From Sphaerisporangium corydalis (GTDB taxonomy: Bacteria; Actinomycetota; Actinomycetes; Streptosporangiales; Streptosporangiaceae), in contig NZ_JANZYP010000028.1 of assembly GCF_025506355.1 (NCBI RefSeq), forward strand, positions 37,818-101,817: 64,000 bases of DNA, given 5' to 3'. Below are positions 8,010 through 16,747 of the stretch, piece by piece; positions within the stretch are counted from its first letter, which is position 1; every line of letters begins with the position of its first letter. A program made the translations under genes and the position numbers. Below the pieces are notes generated by a model. That model did no database searches. It saw only the letters and a list, made by a program, of their open reading frames with translations, and was not told the origin of the DNA.

Positions 8010-10934
8010 GTGACGGGATTCGTCCCCTTCTTCGCCGAGGCCGCGACCCCGGTGGACTACTCGGCCGACCGCATGCACGTCCTGTCCGACCTGCGGGAGG
8101 TGCTCCTGGTCGAGGAGGGGGCGGTCGACCTCTTCGCGGTACGGCTGGAGGACGGCCTGCCCGTGGGGCGGTGGAACTACCTGTGCCGGGTCCGCCAGGG
8201 GGCGCTGCTGCTCGGCTCGCCCAAGGGCCCCCGGCACAGCATCGTGGGCCGCCCCATCCCGGGCACCCGCGTGTCCCGGATGCCGCTCGGCCGGTTGCGC
8301 GCCCTGTCGGCCACCGGCCGCTCGGGGACCATGGCCACCGGCGAGTACGGCGTGGCCGTCCAGCAGTTCGTCCGCGGGCTTGAGGCCGGCATCGTCTCGC
8401 TGGCCCAGGCCATGCGCAACGGCCTGCCCCCGCGCGAGTTCGTCCCGCTGTCCACCGGCAGGTCCACCGAGCTGGCCGACGGCGAGGCGGCGCGGTCGGT
8501 GGACGGCATCTGCTGGCTCACCGTCGAGGACGGCGCGATCGAGATGCCCGAAGGCGTCGCCGGGCGGCTCACCGCCGGCGCCGAGGTCTGCGTGACCGAA
8601 CGCGACTGGGTGGTGGCCACCGGCCAGACCCGGCTCGCCGCCAAGACGACGTGGGAGCTGCTGGCCGACGAGACGATCTGGGCCAGGTGGGTGGAGTACG
8701 CGACCCGCTTCCTCTACACCGTGGACCGCCGCGTCGAACGGCACGGCCTGCGCGAGGTGGAGATGCTGACCCGCCGGGGCGAGCGGGAGGCGGGCGCCAT
8801 GCGGACCGCGCGCCAGGGGTTCGACACCCTCGTGCGCGACACCGAGGCCCGGGTGCGGCTGGCCGACGTCACCACCGACTCGCCCGCGCTGGCCGCCGCC
8901 CGGCTGGTGGCCTCGCACGGCGGGTTCCGCGTCACCGCGCCGCCGCCCGGCGGCACGCACGGCAGGCACGTCGATCCCCTGCAGGCGATCGCGCTGGTCT
9001 CGGGGGTGCGCACCCGGACGGTGCGGCTGGACGAGGGATGGTGGAAGAAGGACCTCGGGCCCATGGTGGGCTTCCGGGCGGCCGACGACGTCCCCGTGGC
9101 GCTGCTGCCGATCGGCACCCACTACGTGGTCGCGCAACCGGGGCAGACCCGGGTCACCCCCGTCACCGCGGCGGTCGCGGCGACGCTGTCCAACCGGGCC
9201 GAGGTGCTGTACCAGCCGCTGCCGCGCGAGGTGCGCACGGTGGCCGGGCTGCTGCGGTTCGGGCTGGCGCGCAACCGCCGCGACTTCTGGGTGCTGGCGT
9301 CCCTCGGCACCCTGGTCGCGATCATCGGCCTGCTGGTGCCGGCCATGACCGGCATGGTCCTCGGCACGTTCGTCGCGCGCGCCCAGCACGACCTCATCGT
9401 GGAGGGGGCGCTGCTGGTCATCGGCGGGGCGCTGGTGGCGGGCGCGCTGTCGATCGTGCAGAACGTCGCCGCGCTGCGCATCGAGGGCCGGTCGTCGTCC
9501 CGGTTACAGGCCGGCGCCTGGACCCGGCTGCTGTCGCTGCCCGCCACGTTCTTCGCCCGGTACTCCACCGGCGAGCTGGGCACCACCGTGCTCGGGGTCA
9601 GCGCGGCCCAGGAGATGCTGTCCGGCGTCATGACGACCGCGACGCTCGGGCTGTTCGCCGGGCTGGCCAACCTGGTGCTCGTCTACTTCTACGACAGCAG
9701 GCTCGCCCTGATCGCCACCCTGCTGGTGCTGGTCAGCGTGTTCGTGTGCGGGCTCGCCGGGTACTTCGAGGTCCGCCTGCAACGCCGGCTGTACGAGCAG
9801 GAGCAGAAGCTGTCCTCGCGGGTGTTCCAGCTCCTGACGGCCGTGCCGAAGCTGCGGGTGGCCGCCGCCGAGGACCAGGCGTTCAGCGTGTGGACGCGGG
9901 ACTTCCTGCAGACGCGCAGCACCTCCGCCTCGGCGCGGCGGCTGCAGAACCTGGTCACGACGTTCAACGCCGGCTACCCGCTGGTGTGCTCGGTCCTCAT
10001 CTTCGCGATCGCGGGCGGGCCGTTGCGCGGCCAGCTTCCCATCGCCGCGTTCCTGGCGTTCTTCGCCGCGTTCAACCTGCTCATCGCCTCGGTGCTGCAG
10101 TTCACCGGCTCGGCGATCACCGCGATGAGCATCGTGCCGATGCTGGAGAAGCTGGCCCCGATCCTGTCGGCCGAGCCGGAGGAGCAGACGGGCAAGGCCG
10201 ACCCCGGCGACCTGTCGGGCCGCATCGCCATCTCCCGGGTGTCGTTCAGGTACGGCGACGACGGCCCGCTCGTGCTGAGCGACATCGACCTGTCGGTGGA
10301 CCCCGGCGAGTTCGTCGCGATCGTGGGCCCCACCGGCAGCGGCAAGTCCACGATCCTGCGCCTGCTGCTCGGCTTCGAGGAACCGGTCGCGGGCACCGTC
10401 CTGTACGACGGCCAGGACCTGACCGAGCTGGACATCGGCGCGGTCAGGCGGCAGTGCGGCGTCGTCCTGCAGAACGGCGCGCTGCTCGCCGGGGACATCC
10501 GGCAGAACATCATCGGCAGCACCAACCATTCGGTCGACGACGCCTGGGAGGCCGCCTCGATGGCCGGCATGGCCGAGGACATCTCGGCCATGCCGATGGG
10601 CATGAACACGGTCCTGTCGGAGGGCGTCAACACCCTGTCGGGCGGCCAGCGGCAACGGATCATGATCGCGCGGGCCCTGGTCTCCCGGCCCCGCATCGTC
10701 TTCTTCGACGAGGCCACCAGCGCCCTGGACAACCCCACGCAGAACGCCGTCGCGGAGAGCACCCGCCAGCTCAACGCCACCCGCATCGTGATCGCCCACC
10801 GGCTGTCCACGATCAGGGCGGCCGACAAGATCGTGGTGATGGACGGCGGGCGGATCGTCCAGCAGGGCCAGTACGACGAGCTGGTCTCCGACACCGGCGG
10901 GCTGTTCGCCCGCCTGGCCAGCCGGCAGATGTGA
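8010..10934 (+). CDS. Second NHLM ABC exporter (no peptidase domain)
   Basis: A 974-aa ABC permease/ATPase of the second NHLM microcin type. The long N-terminal part (about 1-410) is soluble with a cyclic-nucleotide-binding-like character and no C39 triad. Membrane spans occupy about 425-700, and the ATPase follows (Walker A GPTGSGKST, signature LSGGQRQRIMIARAL, Walker B VFFDEATSALD). GTG start 2 bp after the peptidase-exporter. Paired NHLM1/NHLM2 exporters are usual in NHLP clusters and probably work as a heterodimer; that is inference. Confidence 0.9.
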   Translation: MTGFVPFFAEAATPVDYSADRMHVLSDLREVLLVEEGAVDLFAVRLEDGLPVGRWNYLCRVRQGALLLGSPKGPRHSIVGRPIPGTRVSRMPLGRLRALSATGRSGTMATGEYGVAVQQFVRGLEAGIVSLAQAMRNGLPPREFVPLSTGRSTELADGEAARSVDGICWLTVEDGAIEMPEGVAGRLTAGAEVCVTERDWVVATGQTRLAAKTTWELLADETIWARWVEYATRFLYTVDRRVERHGLREVEMLTRRGEREAGAMRTARQGFDTLVRDTEARVRLADVTTDSPALAAARLVASHGGFRVTAPPPGGTHGRHVDPLQAIALVSGVRTRTVRLDEGWWKKDLGPMVGFRAADDVPVALLPIGTHYVVAQPGQTRVTPVTAAVAATLSNRAEVLYQPLPREVRTVAGLLRFGLARNRRDFWVLASLGTLVAIIGLLVPAMTGMVLGTFVARAQHDLIVEGALLVIGGALVAGALSIVQNVAALRIEGRSSSRLQAGAWTRLLSLPATFFARYSTGELGTTVLGVSAAQEMLSGVMTTATLGLFAGLANLVLVYFYDSRLALIATLLVLVSVFVCGLAGYFEVRLQRRLYEQEQKLSSRVFQLLTAVPKLRVAAAEDQAFSVWTRDFLQTRSTSASARRLQNLVTTFNAGYPLVCSVLIFAIAGGPLRGQLPIAAFLAFFAAFNLLIASVLQFTGSAITAMSIVPMLEKLAPILSAEPEEQTGKADPGDLSGRIAISRVSFRYGDDGPLVLSDIDLSVDPGEFVAIVGPTGSGKSTILRLLLGFEEPVAGTVLYDGQDLTELDIGAVRRQCGVVLQNGALLAGDIRQNIIGSTNHSVDDAWEAASMAGMAEDISAMPMGMNTVLSEGVNTLSGGQRQRIMIARALVSRPRIVFFDEATSALDNPTQNAVAESTRQLNATRIVIAHRLSTIRAADKIVVMDGGRIVQQGQYDELVSDTGGLFARLASRQM

Positions 10935-10961
10935 CCGCGTGACCGAGCCGAGGACGTGACC

Positions 10962-11282
10962 ATGGAATTCGCACTGCTGATCCACGGAGCCGAGAGCGCG
11001 TGGGCCGAGATGGCCGGCGACGAACGGCAGGACTACTTCGCCGCCCACCGCGCGTTCGGCGCGGGCCTGCGCGAGTCGGGCGTGCGGGTGGTCTACGGCT
11101 GCCGCCTGGCCCGCCCCGAGTCGGTCGCGGACGCCAAGCCGCGCGACGACGGCGAGCCCGAACTGGGCGGGATGTGGATCCTGGACGTGCCCTCCGAGGA
11201 CGAGGCCGTCGCATGGGCGGAACGCCTCCCCTTGAAACCGGGGGACGTGGTTGAGTTGCGTCTCTGCGAGCATGGAGGATGA
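10962..11282 (+). CDS. YciI-like (DGPF-type) small protein, copy 1
   Basis: A ferredoxin-fold YciI/DGPF-family protein of 106 aa, starting MEFALLIHGAESAW. ATG 10962 is preferred to GTG 10956 because the family begins directly with the M-x-[FY]-x-LL-I strand. It contains the internal RxSGVRVVYGCRL and ends VELRLCEHG. The family's chemistry is poorly defined, and members often sit beside sigma factors or oxidative enzymes. It is placed at the end of the TOMM operon and is paralogous to the next gene. No biosynthetic role can be assigned. Confidence 0.8.
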   Translation: MEFALLIHGAESAWAEMAGDERQDYFAAHRAFGAGLRESGVRVVYGCRLARPESVADAKPRDDGEPELGGMWILDVPSEDEAVAWAERLPLKPGDVVELRLCEHGG

Positions 11283-11381
11283 CAGGGCTCATGCCAAGCC
11301 TCGGCGGCCCCCGCCCGCGCCTTGAGGTCATTCCTCACGGCGTCACGCTCACGGGCAGGACCCATGAGGGAGGATCAACAC

Positions 11382-11723
11382 GTGGATTTCGTGCTACTCA
11401 TACATGGCGACGAGACGCTTTGGGACGCCTTCACTGAGGCCGAGCGGGACAAGATGGCCGAGGCGCACCGCCAGTTCGGCCGCTCGATGGTGGAGTCGGG
11501 TGTCATCGTCAAGTACGGCTGCGGGCTGACCAGGTCCCACGCGGCCAAGCTGGTGCGCCCCGACGGGCCCGCGGTCGCGGGCCCGTACGCGGTCGGGCGC
11601 GAGCAGATCGGCGGCATCTGGGTCATCGAGGTGCAGTCCGCCGACGAGGCCGAGTCCTGGGCGCGCAAGATGCCGTACGCGCCGGGCGACATCGTGGAGG
11701 TACGCCCCTGCGATCCCGCGTGA
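11382..11723 (+). CDS. YciI-like (DGPF-type) small protein, copy 2
   Basis: A protein of 113 aa (MDFVLLIHGDETLW...VEVRPCDPA) clearly paralogous to the preceding gene; both share F-x-LLIHG, ESGV-x-V-x-YGC and PGD-[IV]-VE-[LV]-R. The GTG at 11382 follows GAGGGAGG with good spacing; ATG 11364 is an upstream alternative. The tandem duplication inside a biosynthetic operon suggests a heterodimer or divergent substrates, but this is inference. Confidence 0.78.
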   Translation: MDFVLLIHGDETLWDAFTEAERDKMAEAHRQFGRSMVESGVIVKYGCGLTRSHAAKLVRPDGPAVAGPYAVGREQIGGIWVIEVQSADEAESWARKMPYAPGDIVEVRPCDPA

Positions 11724-11846
11724 CCGCCGCCCGGCCGGGCACGCCCGGGCGATGTCCGCTGAGGCATGCGTCGGGGAGATGTCCGGTGAGGCACGCATGG
11801 GCCGGTTCGCCGCCGTGGGGGGCGGGAACCGGCCACTCGCCGCCGG

Positions 11847-12032
11847 CTAGTAGCGCGGCCTCCTGCTGAGCACGACACCCACCCCCAGGAAGATGATCCC
11901 GGCGGCGCCGTAGATGACGGCCAGCGACGTCGTGGGCGGCTTCTGGCTCGCGTTCATGACCGCCAGCGCCAGGCCGACGATCCCACTGATGTAAGCGAAG
12001 ATCGCAACGAAGATCTTCCAGAACGGGCTCAT
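11847..12032 (-). CDS. Small two-helix membrane protein (61 aa)
   Basis: It starts MSPFWKIFVAIFAYISG and has two predicted membrane helices (about 4-25 and 36-55) ending in SRRPRY. The ATG at 12032 overlaps the stop of the upstream methyltransferase (ATGA) and has GGAGGA 6 bp ahead, which decides the start. It is the last gene of the P450-methyltransferase operon. A second small two-helix protein occurs at 21611-21775. Function unknown; membrane anchoring or self-protection is a guess. Confidence 0.7.
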   Translation of the reverse strand: MSPFWKIFVAIFAYISGIVGLALAVMNASQKPPTTSLAVIYGAAGIIFLGVGVVLSRRPRY

Positions 12033-12877
12033 CTCTTCCTCCATGTGGTTCCGGCCGGACCGCCCGGTGCGGTGCCGGCCACGACGAAGCCGAGCAGCAT
12101 GACCCACGCGTCCGGGTCGGACCTGAACCGCTTCCAGCGGTCGGCCGCCAAGGCGAGCTGGGCCATCGACAGAGCGCCCGACGCCACCAGCGGGACCAGC
12201 CGTTCCGGCCCCATGTGCGGCGCGAAGGCCTCCGTCGGGTGGTCGTCGTTGGTGGTGGCGAACGGGCGCAGCGCCACGTCGGCGAAGCCGGCCCCGCGCA
12301 GCAGCCGGGTCAGCTTCCGCCCGATCTGGCGGTCGCCCCCGGCGCCGCGCTGGGCGCCCGCCATCGTGGCGTGCACCGACGCCAGCTCGGGGTACATGGG
12401 GTCGGCGAGCCCCCACAGCATGCTGTCGACCTCGACCACGATCAGCAGCCCGCCCGGCCGCAGCACGCGCAGCGCCTCGGCCAGCACCGGCGCCGGGTCG
12501 GCCACGTGCTGCAGTACGTATCGCAGCAGCACCCCGCCGACGCTTCCCGTGCGCAGGGGCAGCCCCCGGCCGTCGGCCGCCAGGCGGGGCACCCCGGGGC
12601 AGGCGGCGTGCGCGAGCACGGTCTCGTCGATGTCGGCCGCCACGATGGGCAGGTCGGGCTCGGCGGCGCGCAGCCGGCGGGTGACCGCCCCTGACCCGGC
12701 GCCCAGCTCCAGCAGCGGGCCCGCGCCGCGCAGGCCGAGCTCGCGCATGATGCGCAGTTCCTCGTCGAAGGACAGCTCGGCCTGGGCCTCCAGGCGGGCC
12801 AGCTCGCCGCGCAGCCCGCCTGAGGTGGTGTTGGCCGCGTCGTAGGAACCGGCCCGGTGGACCGTGGGGGCGCTCAT
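12029..12877 (-). CDS. Class I SAM-dependent methyltransferase
   Basis: A protein of 282 aa with the SAM-binding motif LLELGAGSGAVTRRL (about 55-69), the acidic strand-2 end VAADID and a motif IV region LLRYVLQHVADPAPVLAEALRVLRPGG. It belongs to the general methyltransferase family 11/25 fold. The substrate cannot be read from sequence; the modified peptide is the likely target given the cluster. Its start overlaps the P450 stop (ATGA 12874-12877) and its stop overlaps the small membrane gene, so the three are translationally coupled. Confidence 0.85.
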   Translation of the reverse strand: MSAPTVHRAGSYDAANTTSGGLRGELARLEAQAELSFDEELRIMRELGLRGAGPLLELGAGSGAVTRRLRAAEPDLPIVAADIDETVLAHAACPGVPRLAADGRGLPLRTGSVGGVLLRYVLQHVADPAPVLAEALRVLRPGGLLIVVEVDSMLWGLADPMYPELASVHATMAGAQRGAGGDRQIGRKLTRLLRGAGFADVALRPFATTNDDHPTEAFAPHMGPERLVPLVASGALSMAQLALAADRWKRFRSDPDAWVMLLGFVVAGTAPGGPAGTTWRKR

Positions 12878-14208
12878 CGGGACCTCGGGATCATCATCAT
12901 GCCGTGCTTGGGCCGCAGGGTGACCAGGGCCTCGGTCTCGACGGGGAAGCCCTCGACCAGCTCAAGGCGCAGCCGCCGCAGGATCACGGCGAGCACGAGG
13001 GTGGCCTCGGCCATCGCGAAGTGCTGCCCGACGCAGACGCGCGGCCCGCCGCCGAAGGGGAGGTACTGGTGGCTGAGGTGCAGCGCCACCCGTTCGGGCG
13101 CGAACCGGTCAGGCCGGTACGCGTCGGCGTCCTGCCAGTACCTCGGGTCGCGGTGCAGCACCCACGGGCTGACGCAGACCAGGGTGCCGGCCGGCACGTC
13201 GTAGCCGCCGATGACGTCGTCCTCGACCGAGCGCCGCGAGATGAGCCAGACGGGCGGGTAGAGCCGCATCGCCTCCTGGATCGCCTGGCGGCAGGCCACC
13301 AGCCTCGGCAGGTCGGCGGCGACCGGCGTACGGTCGCCGAGCACGTCGTCCACCTCCGCGTACGCGTCCCGCGCCATCTCCGGGTGCCGGTCGAGCAGGT
13401 ACAGCGTCCAGGTGAGCGCCTTGGCCGTGGTCTCGTGCCCGGCCATGATGATCGTCAGTACCTGGTCGCGCAGGTCGGTGTCGGACATGTGGTGCCCGGA
13501 GGCGAGCATCGAGGTGAGCAGGTCGTGCCCGTCGCCGCCGCCCGCGCGGCGGGCCGCGATGATCAGGCGGGTCACCTGGTCGAGGAACCCGCGCGCCCGG
13601 TGGAAACCCGCGAAGCGTACGGAGGTGTCGGCGGGGTCGGGGTCGTCGTTCGGTACGTAGTGGCCGATGAAGCGGTTGACCGCGTCCACCGCGCGCCCGA
13701 ACCCATCGCCGATGCCGCCGATGTCGGTGCCGAGCATGGCGCGCACGATGACGGTCAGCGTGAGCGCGGTCAGGTCGTGATCGACGCGTACGGGCTGCCC
13801 GTACGGGGTCTCGGCCCAGCGGCGCGCCAGGTTCCCGGCCGCGCCGGTGATGACCTCGTCGAACTTCTCCACCTCGCTGGGCCGGAAGGCCGGCGCGCAC
13901 ATCTTGCGCTGCGCGGCCCATTCCTTCCCGCTGCTGGTCAGCAGCCCGTTGCCGAGCAGCGGCCGGAGCATGTCGTCGTCGGGGGTGCCGTCCTTGGTGT
14001 AGTTGGCCCCGTTCTCCTTGAGTACGTACCTGGCGAGGTCGGGCCGGTTGAGCATGTACACCGGCCCGCCGTCGGCGTCGTGCCGTGTGACGTCGCCGTA
14101 GGCCGCCATCGCGGTGACGAAGTCGAGGGGAGCGTCGCGCATCGTGCGCAGGCTCTGGGTGCCGCCGGGTCCCGGAGGAAGGCGGGGAGATACGTACGTC
14201 CCGGACAT
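12874..14208 (-). CDS. Cytochrome P450 (canonical motifs)
   Basis: A P450 of 444 aa. I-helix AGHETT (256-261), ExxR in EAMR (312-315) and heme loop FGGGPRVCVGQ with Cys392 are all intact. The length, the AGHETT motif and the N-terminal proline-rich start resemble the CYP102/CYP4-like clade more than short actinobacterial class I P450s. ATG 14208 after GGGAGAG is chosen over TTG 14220. First gene of the minus-strand operon, divergent from the precursor, so it probably hydroxylates or otherwise oxidises the peptide; the site is unknown. Confidence 0.88.
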   Translation of the reverse strand: MSGTYVSPRLPPGPGGTQSLRTMRDAPLDFVTAMAAYGDVTRHDADGGPVYMLNRPDLARYVLKENGANYTKDGTPDDDMLRPLLGNGLLTSSGKEWAAQRKMCAPAFRPSEVEKFDEVITGAAGNLARRWAETPYGQPVRVDHDLTALTLTVIVRAMLGTDIGGIGDGFGRAVDAVNRFIGHYVPNDDPDPADTSVRFAGFHRARGFLDQVTRLIIAARRAGGGDGHDLLTSMLASGHHMSDTDLRDQVLTIIMAGHETTAKALTWTLYLLDRHPEMARDAYAEVDDVLGDRTPVAADLPRLVACRQAIQEAMRLYPPVWLISRRSVEDDVIGGYDVPAGTLVCVSPWVLHRDPRYWQDADAYRPDRFAPERVALHLSHQYLPFGGGPRVCVGQHFAMAEATLVLAVILRRLRLELVEGFPVETEALVTLRPKHGMMMIPRSR

Positions 14209-14448
14209 CGGCTCTCCCAATCACTTACGTCGGCATTCATTTTGAATACGTATATGCGAATGCTTTGATACGTACTCGTGAAGCGTATTCTTCACGGGGG
14301 TGCATTTACAGCGTACCCCCTCGCACAAGGCCCCTCAATACTTATATTCTGGCCCCGGAAATTTAAGTCTGGGCACCCTGAATTTCGCATGCGAGACTTC
14401 ATTCCAGACGGCGAGTCGCGCCGCAGCGAAAAGCTCCAGGAGGACACA
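14209..14448. promoter_or_regulatory. Divergent P450/precursor control region with TACGTA boxes
   Basis: It holds the precursor's 5' region. Two palindromic boxes, ATACGTAT (14246-14253) and ATACGTA (14268-14274), have their TACGTA cores 22 bp apart, i.e. on one DNA face, with a TACG word near 14225 as well. A downstream stretch (14290-14330) has complementary GGGGGT/ACCCCC runs that could fold. The precursor's Shine-Dalgarno AGGAGG lies at about 14438-14443. Confidence 0.6.
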
Positions 14449-14823
14449 ATGGCCCTGAACCCCCAAGAGCGGACCGAATTCGTCAACGCCTACACCCGCG
14501 TGCTCATCACCGCCTGGTCGAGCGAGGAGTTCTCCACCAAGCTCGACACAAACCCGCGTGAGGCGCTCGCCGAGGCCGGTCTCGAACTGCCCGCAGGCGC
14601 GCAGGTCACCCTCGTCCGCAACGTGCCCGAAGGCCACCACGACAGCAACCTCGACGTCCAGGTCGCCCTGTGGGAGCGGGGTCTGGAGAGCGGCGTCTTC
14701 GAGTTCCACGTCCCGGAGACCCCGCAGATCGACCTGGCCGAGCTGAGCGAGGGCGACCTCGACTCGATCGCCGCGGGCGTCGACATCAACTGCTGCTGCT
14801 GCCCCTGCTGCTGCTGCACCTGA
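14449..14823 (+). CDS. NHLP-type TOMM precursor with core NCCCCPCCCCT
   Basis: A precursor of 124 aa. The N-terminal about 110 residues are a nitrile-hydratase-alpha-like leader (LNPQERTEFVNAYTRVLITAW, DTNPREALAEAGLELP, VTLVRNVPEGHHDSNLDVQVAL), ending in an acidic LSEGDLDSIAAG. The rest is VDINCCCCPCCCCT: two blocks of four Cys around one Pro. C39-type cutting after AAG is likely. Up to eight thiazoles could form. No aromatic residue is present in the core. ATG 14449 is set by AGGAGG; longer in-frame starts upstream add 57 residues of non-leader-like sequence and were rejected. Confidence 0.93.
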   Translation: MALNPQERTEFVNAYTRVLITAWSSEEFSTKLDTNPREALAEAGLELPAGAQVTLVRNVPEGHHDSNLDVQVALWERGLESGVFEFHVPETPQIDLAELSEGDLDSIAAGVDINCCCCPCCCCT

Positions 14824-14911
14824 GGACGCTCGACATACCGGCCGCGCTCACCGGCGTGGCCTCGGCAAGGGACCGCCGGCCCGGCGGTCCCCCGAGCGAG
14901 AGGAAGAGGTC

Positions 14912-15859
14912 ATGGCCGCGGTCGTCGACACGGCGAACCCGATTCACGTGCGTGGGCTACGTAAGCGGTACGGAAACGCGAGCGTCGTCCAGGACGTGGA
15001 TCTGGAGGTCCATCCCGGCGAGGTCTTCGCCCTGCTCGGGCCGAACGGCGCGGGCAAGACGACCACCGTGGAGATCCTCGAAGGGGTTCGCCGTCGCACC
15101 GGTGGCGACGTGAGCGTACTCGGCCGGGACCCGGCCGAGGACGCCCCCGAGTGGCGCGCGCGGCTCGGCATCGTGCCGCAGACCACCGGCGCCTACTCCG
15201 ACCTCACGGTCCGTGAGGTCATCGAGCACTTCGCGGCGTTCTACCCGGCGCCGCTCCCGGTCGAGCAGGCCATGGAGATGGTCGGGCTCCGCAAGCAGGA
15301 GCGCAAGCAGGCGCACCAGCTCTCGGGCGGCCAGCTCCGCCGCCTGGACGTCGCGGTCGGGATCGTGGGGGACCCGGACCTGATCTTCCTGGACGAGCCG
15401 ACCACGGGCCTGGACCCGGCGGCCCGGCTCGAAGCGTGGGAGCTGGTGCGGTACTTCGCCGACCGGGGCAAGACGACCCTGCTGACCACGCACTACCTCG
15501 ACGAGGTGGAGGCGCTGGCCCAGCGGGCGGCCGTCATCGTCGCGGGCAAGGTCGTGGAGGTCGGCACCGTCGCCGAGCTCGGCGGCCGTCGCGACACCCC
15601 GGCCGTGGTGAGCTTCACCCGCGTCGGCCGGATGGCGGGCCTCACCCTGCCGCTGCTGCCACCGGACGCTTTGGTCGACCCGTCCGACGACGAGGTCGTC
15701 ACCCTGCACACCCACAGCCCGACCCAGGCGCTCGCGGCGATCCTCCCGTGGGCCGCCGAGGCGGGCGTCCACGAGCTGCCGGACCTGCGGGTCCAGCGCC
15801 CCACGCTCGAAGACGTGTACCTCAAGCTCATCAGCGAGAACCAGGGGGCCGACTCATGA
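14912..15859 (+). CDS. DrrA-like ABC transporter ATPase
   Basis: An ATPase of 315 aa with Walker A LLGPNGAGKTTT, Q-loop, signature LSGGQLRRLDVAVG and Walker B LIFLDEPTTGLD, plus the C-terminal extension typical of drug-export ABC-2 ATPases (DrrA/NodI type). ATG follows GAGAGGAAGAGG. It lies 88 bp after the precursor and overlaps its permease. The most likely role is export of, or resistance to, the mature product, beside the NHLM exporters. Confidence 0.9.
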   Translation: MAAVVDTANPIHVRGLRKRYGNASVVQDVDLEVHPGEVFALLGPNGAGKTTTVEILEGVRRRTGGDVSVLGRDPAEDAPEWRARLGIVPQTTGAYSDLTVREVIEHFAAFYPAPLPVEQAMEMVGLRKQERKQAHQLSGGQLRRLDVAVGIVGDPDLIFLDEPTTGLDPAARLEAWELVRYFADRGKTTLLTTHYLDEVEALAQRAAVIVAGKVVEVGTVAELGGRRDTPAVVSFTRVGRMAGLTLPLLPPDALVDPSDDEVVTLHTHSPTQALAAILPWAAEAGVHELPDLRVQRPTLEDVYLKLISENQGADS

Positions 15860-16716
15860 CAACTCCCGACGCGGCGGTGGCCCGCAAGGGCCCGGCGGCG
15901 CGGACCGCGACCGGACGTGGCTCGGGCCTGTGGCGGGCGTCGATGGCCCGGTCGTCGGTGGAGCTGAAGTCGTTCTTCCGCAACAAGCAGTCGCTGTTCT
16001 TCACGCTGCTGCTGCCGGTCGTCCTGCTGCTGGTGCTGGGCTCGATCTTCTCCGGCACCGTTCCGGGCACGCACACCGACTTCAAGCAGACGTTCGTGGC
16101 CGGGATCATCGCCTGCGGCATCATGAGCGTCAGCTTCAACGGCCTGGCGATCAACATCGCGATCGAGCGGGACACCGGCATGATCCGCAGGCTGGCGTCC
16201 TCGCCGATGCCGAAGACCGCGTACTTCGTCGGCAAGATCGTCCGCGTGGTGGTGACCGGCATCCTGGAGGCGGTGATCCTGCTGGCGGTGGGGGTCTCGC
16301 TGTTCCACCTGCCGCTACCGGCGACCACCGAACACTGGGTCACCTTCCTGTGGGTGCTGCTGCTCGGCGCCATGGCCTGCTCGCTGCTGGCCGTCGCGTT
16401 CAGCTCGGTCATCCCGAACGCGAGGTCGGCCGCGGCGATCGTCACGCTGCCGTTCCTGGTGCTCCAGTTCATCTCGGGGGTGTTCTTCCCCTACAGCCAG
16501 CTCCCCGCGTGGATGCAGACGATCGCGGCGTTCTTCCCGCTGAAGTGGATGACGCAGGGTCTGCGGTCGGTGTTCCTGCCGGCCGACTTCGCCGTGGTGG
16601 AACCGGCCGGCACCTGGGAGCTGGGCCGCACCGCGGCCGTGCTCGGCGCCTGGTGCGTGGCCTCGCTGCTGCTGACGCTGCTGAGCTTCAGGTGGCGCGG
16701 CGCCAACGTCAAGTGA
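15856..16716 (+). CDS. ABC-2 type permease (DrrB-like)
   Basis: A permease of 286 aa (MTTPDAAVARKG...) with six membrane segments (LFFTLLLPVVLLLVLGSIF, FVAGIIACGIMSVSF, VVTGILEAVILLAVGVSLF, FLWVLLLGAMACSLLAVAF, FLVLQFISGVFFPY, LGAWCVASLLLTLLSF). ATG 15856 overlaps the ATPase stop (ATGA). It forms the membrane half of the exporter; the FFPYSQLPAWMQ loop near the fifth helix is typical of the family. Confidence 0.9.
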   Translation: MTTPDAAVARKGPAARTATGRGSGLWRASMARSSVELKSFFRNKQSLFFTLLLPVVLLLVLGSIFSGTVPGTHTDFKQTFVAGIIACGIMSVSFNGLAINIAIERDTGMIRRLASSPMPKTAYFVGKIVRVVVTGILEAVILLAVGVSLFHLPLPATTEHWVTFLWVLLLGAMACSLLAVAFSSVIPNARSAAAIVTLPFLVLQFISGVFFPYSQLPAWMQTIAAFFPLKWMTQGLRSVFLPADFAVVEPAGTWELGRTAAVLGAWCVASLLLTLLSFRWRGANVK

Positions 16717-16729
16717 TACGGCCCGCGTG

Positions 16730-16747
16730 GCAGGCCGGGGGGCCTGT
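16730..16747. terminator. Hairpin between convergent permease and P450 genes
   Basis: CAGGCC (16731-16736) and GGCCTG (16741-16746) form a stem around GGGG, in the 30-bp gap between convergent genes. It is a plausible bidirectional terminator, though without a clear T-tract. Confidence 0.45.

Noticed and set aside
1226..14823. Thiopeptide or lanthipeptide assignment for the first cluster
   Set aside because: No LanB/LanC-like dehydratase or pyridine synthase is present, and the core has no Ser; the enzymes fit azole formation only.
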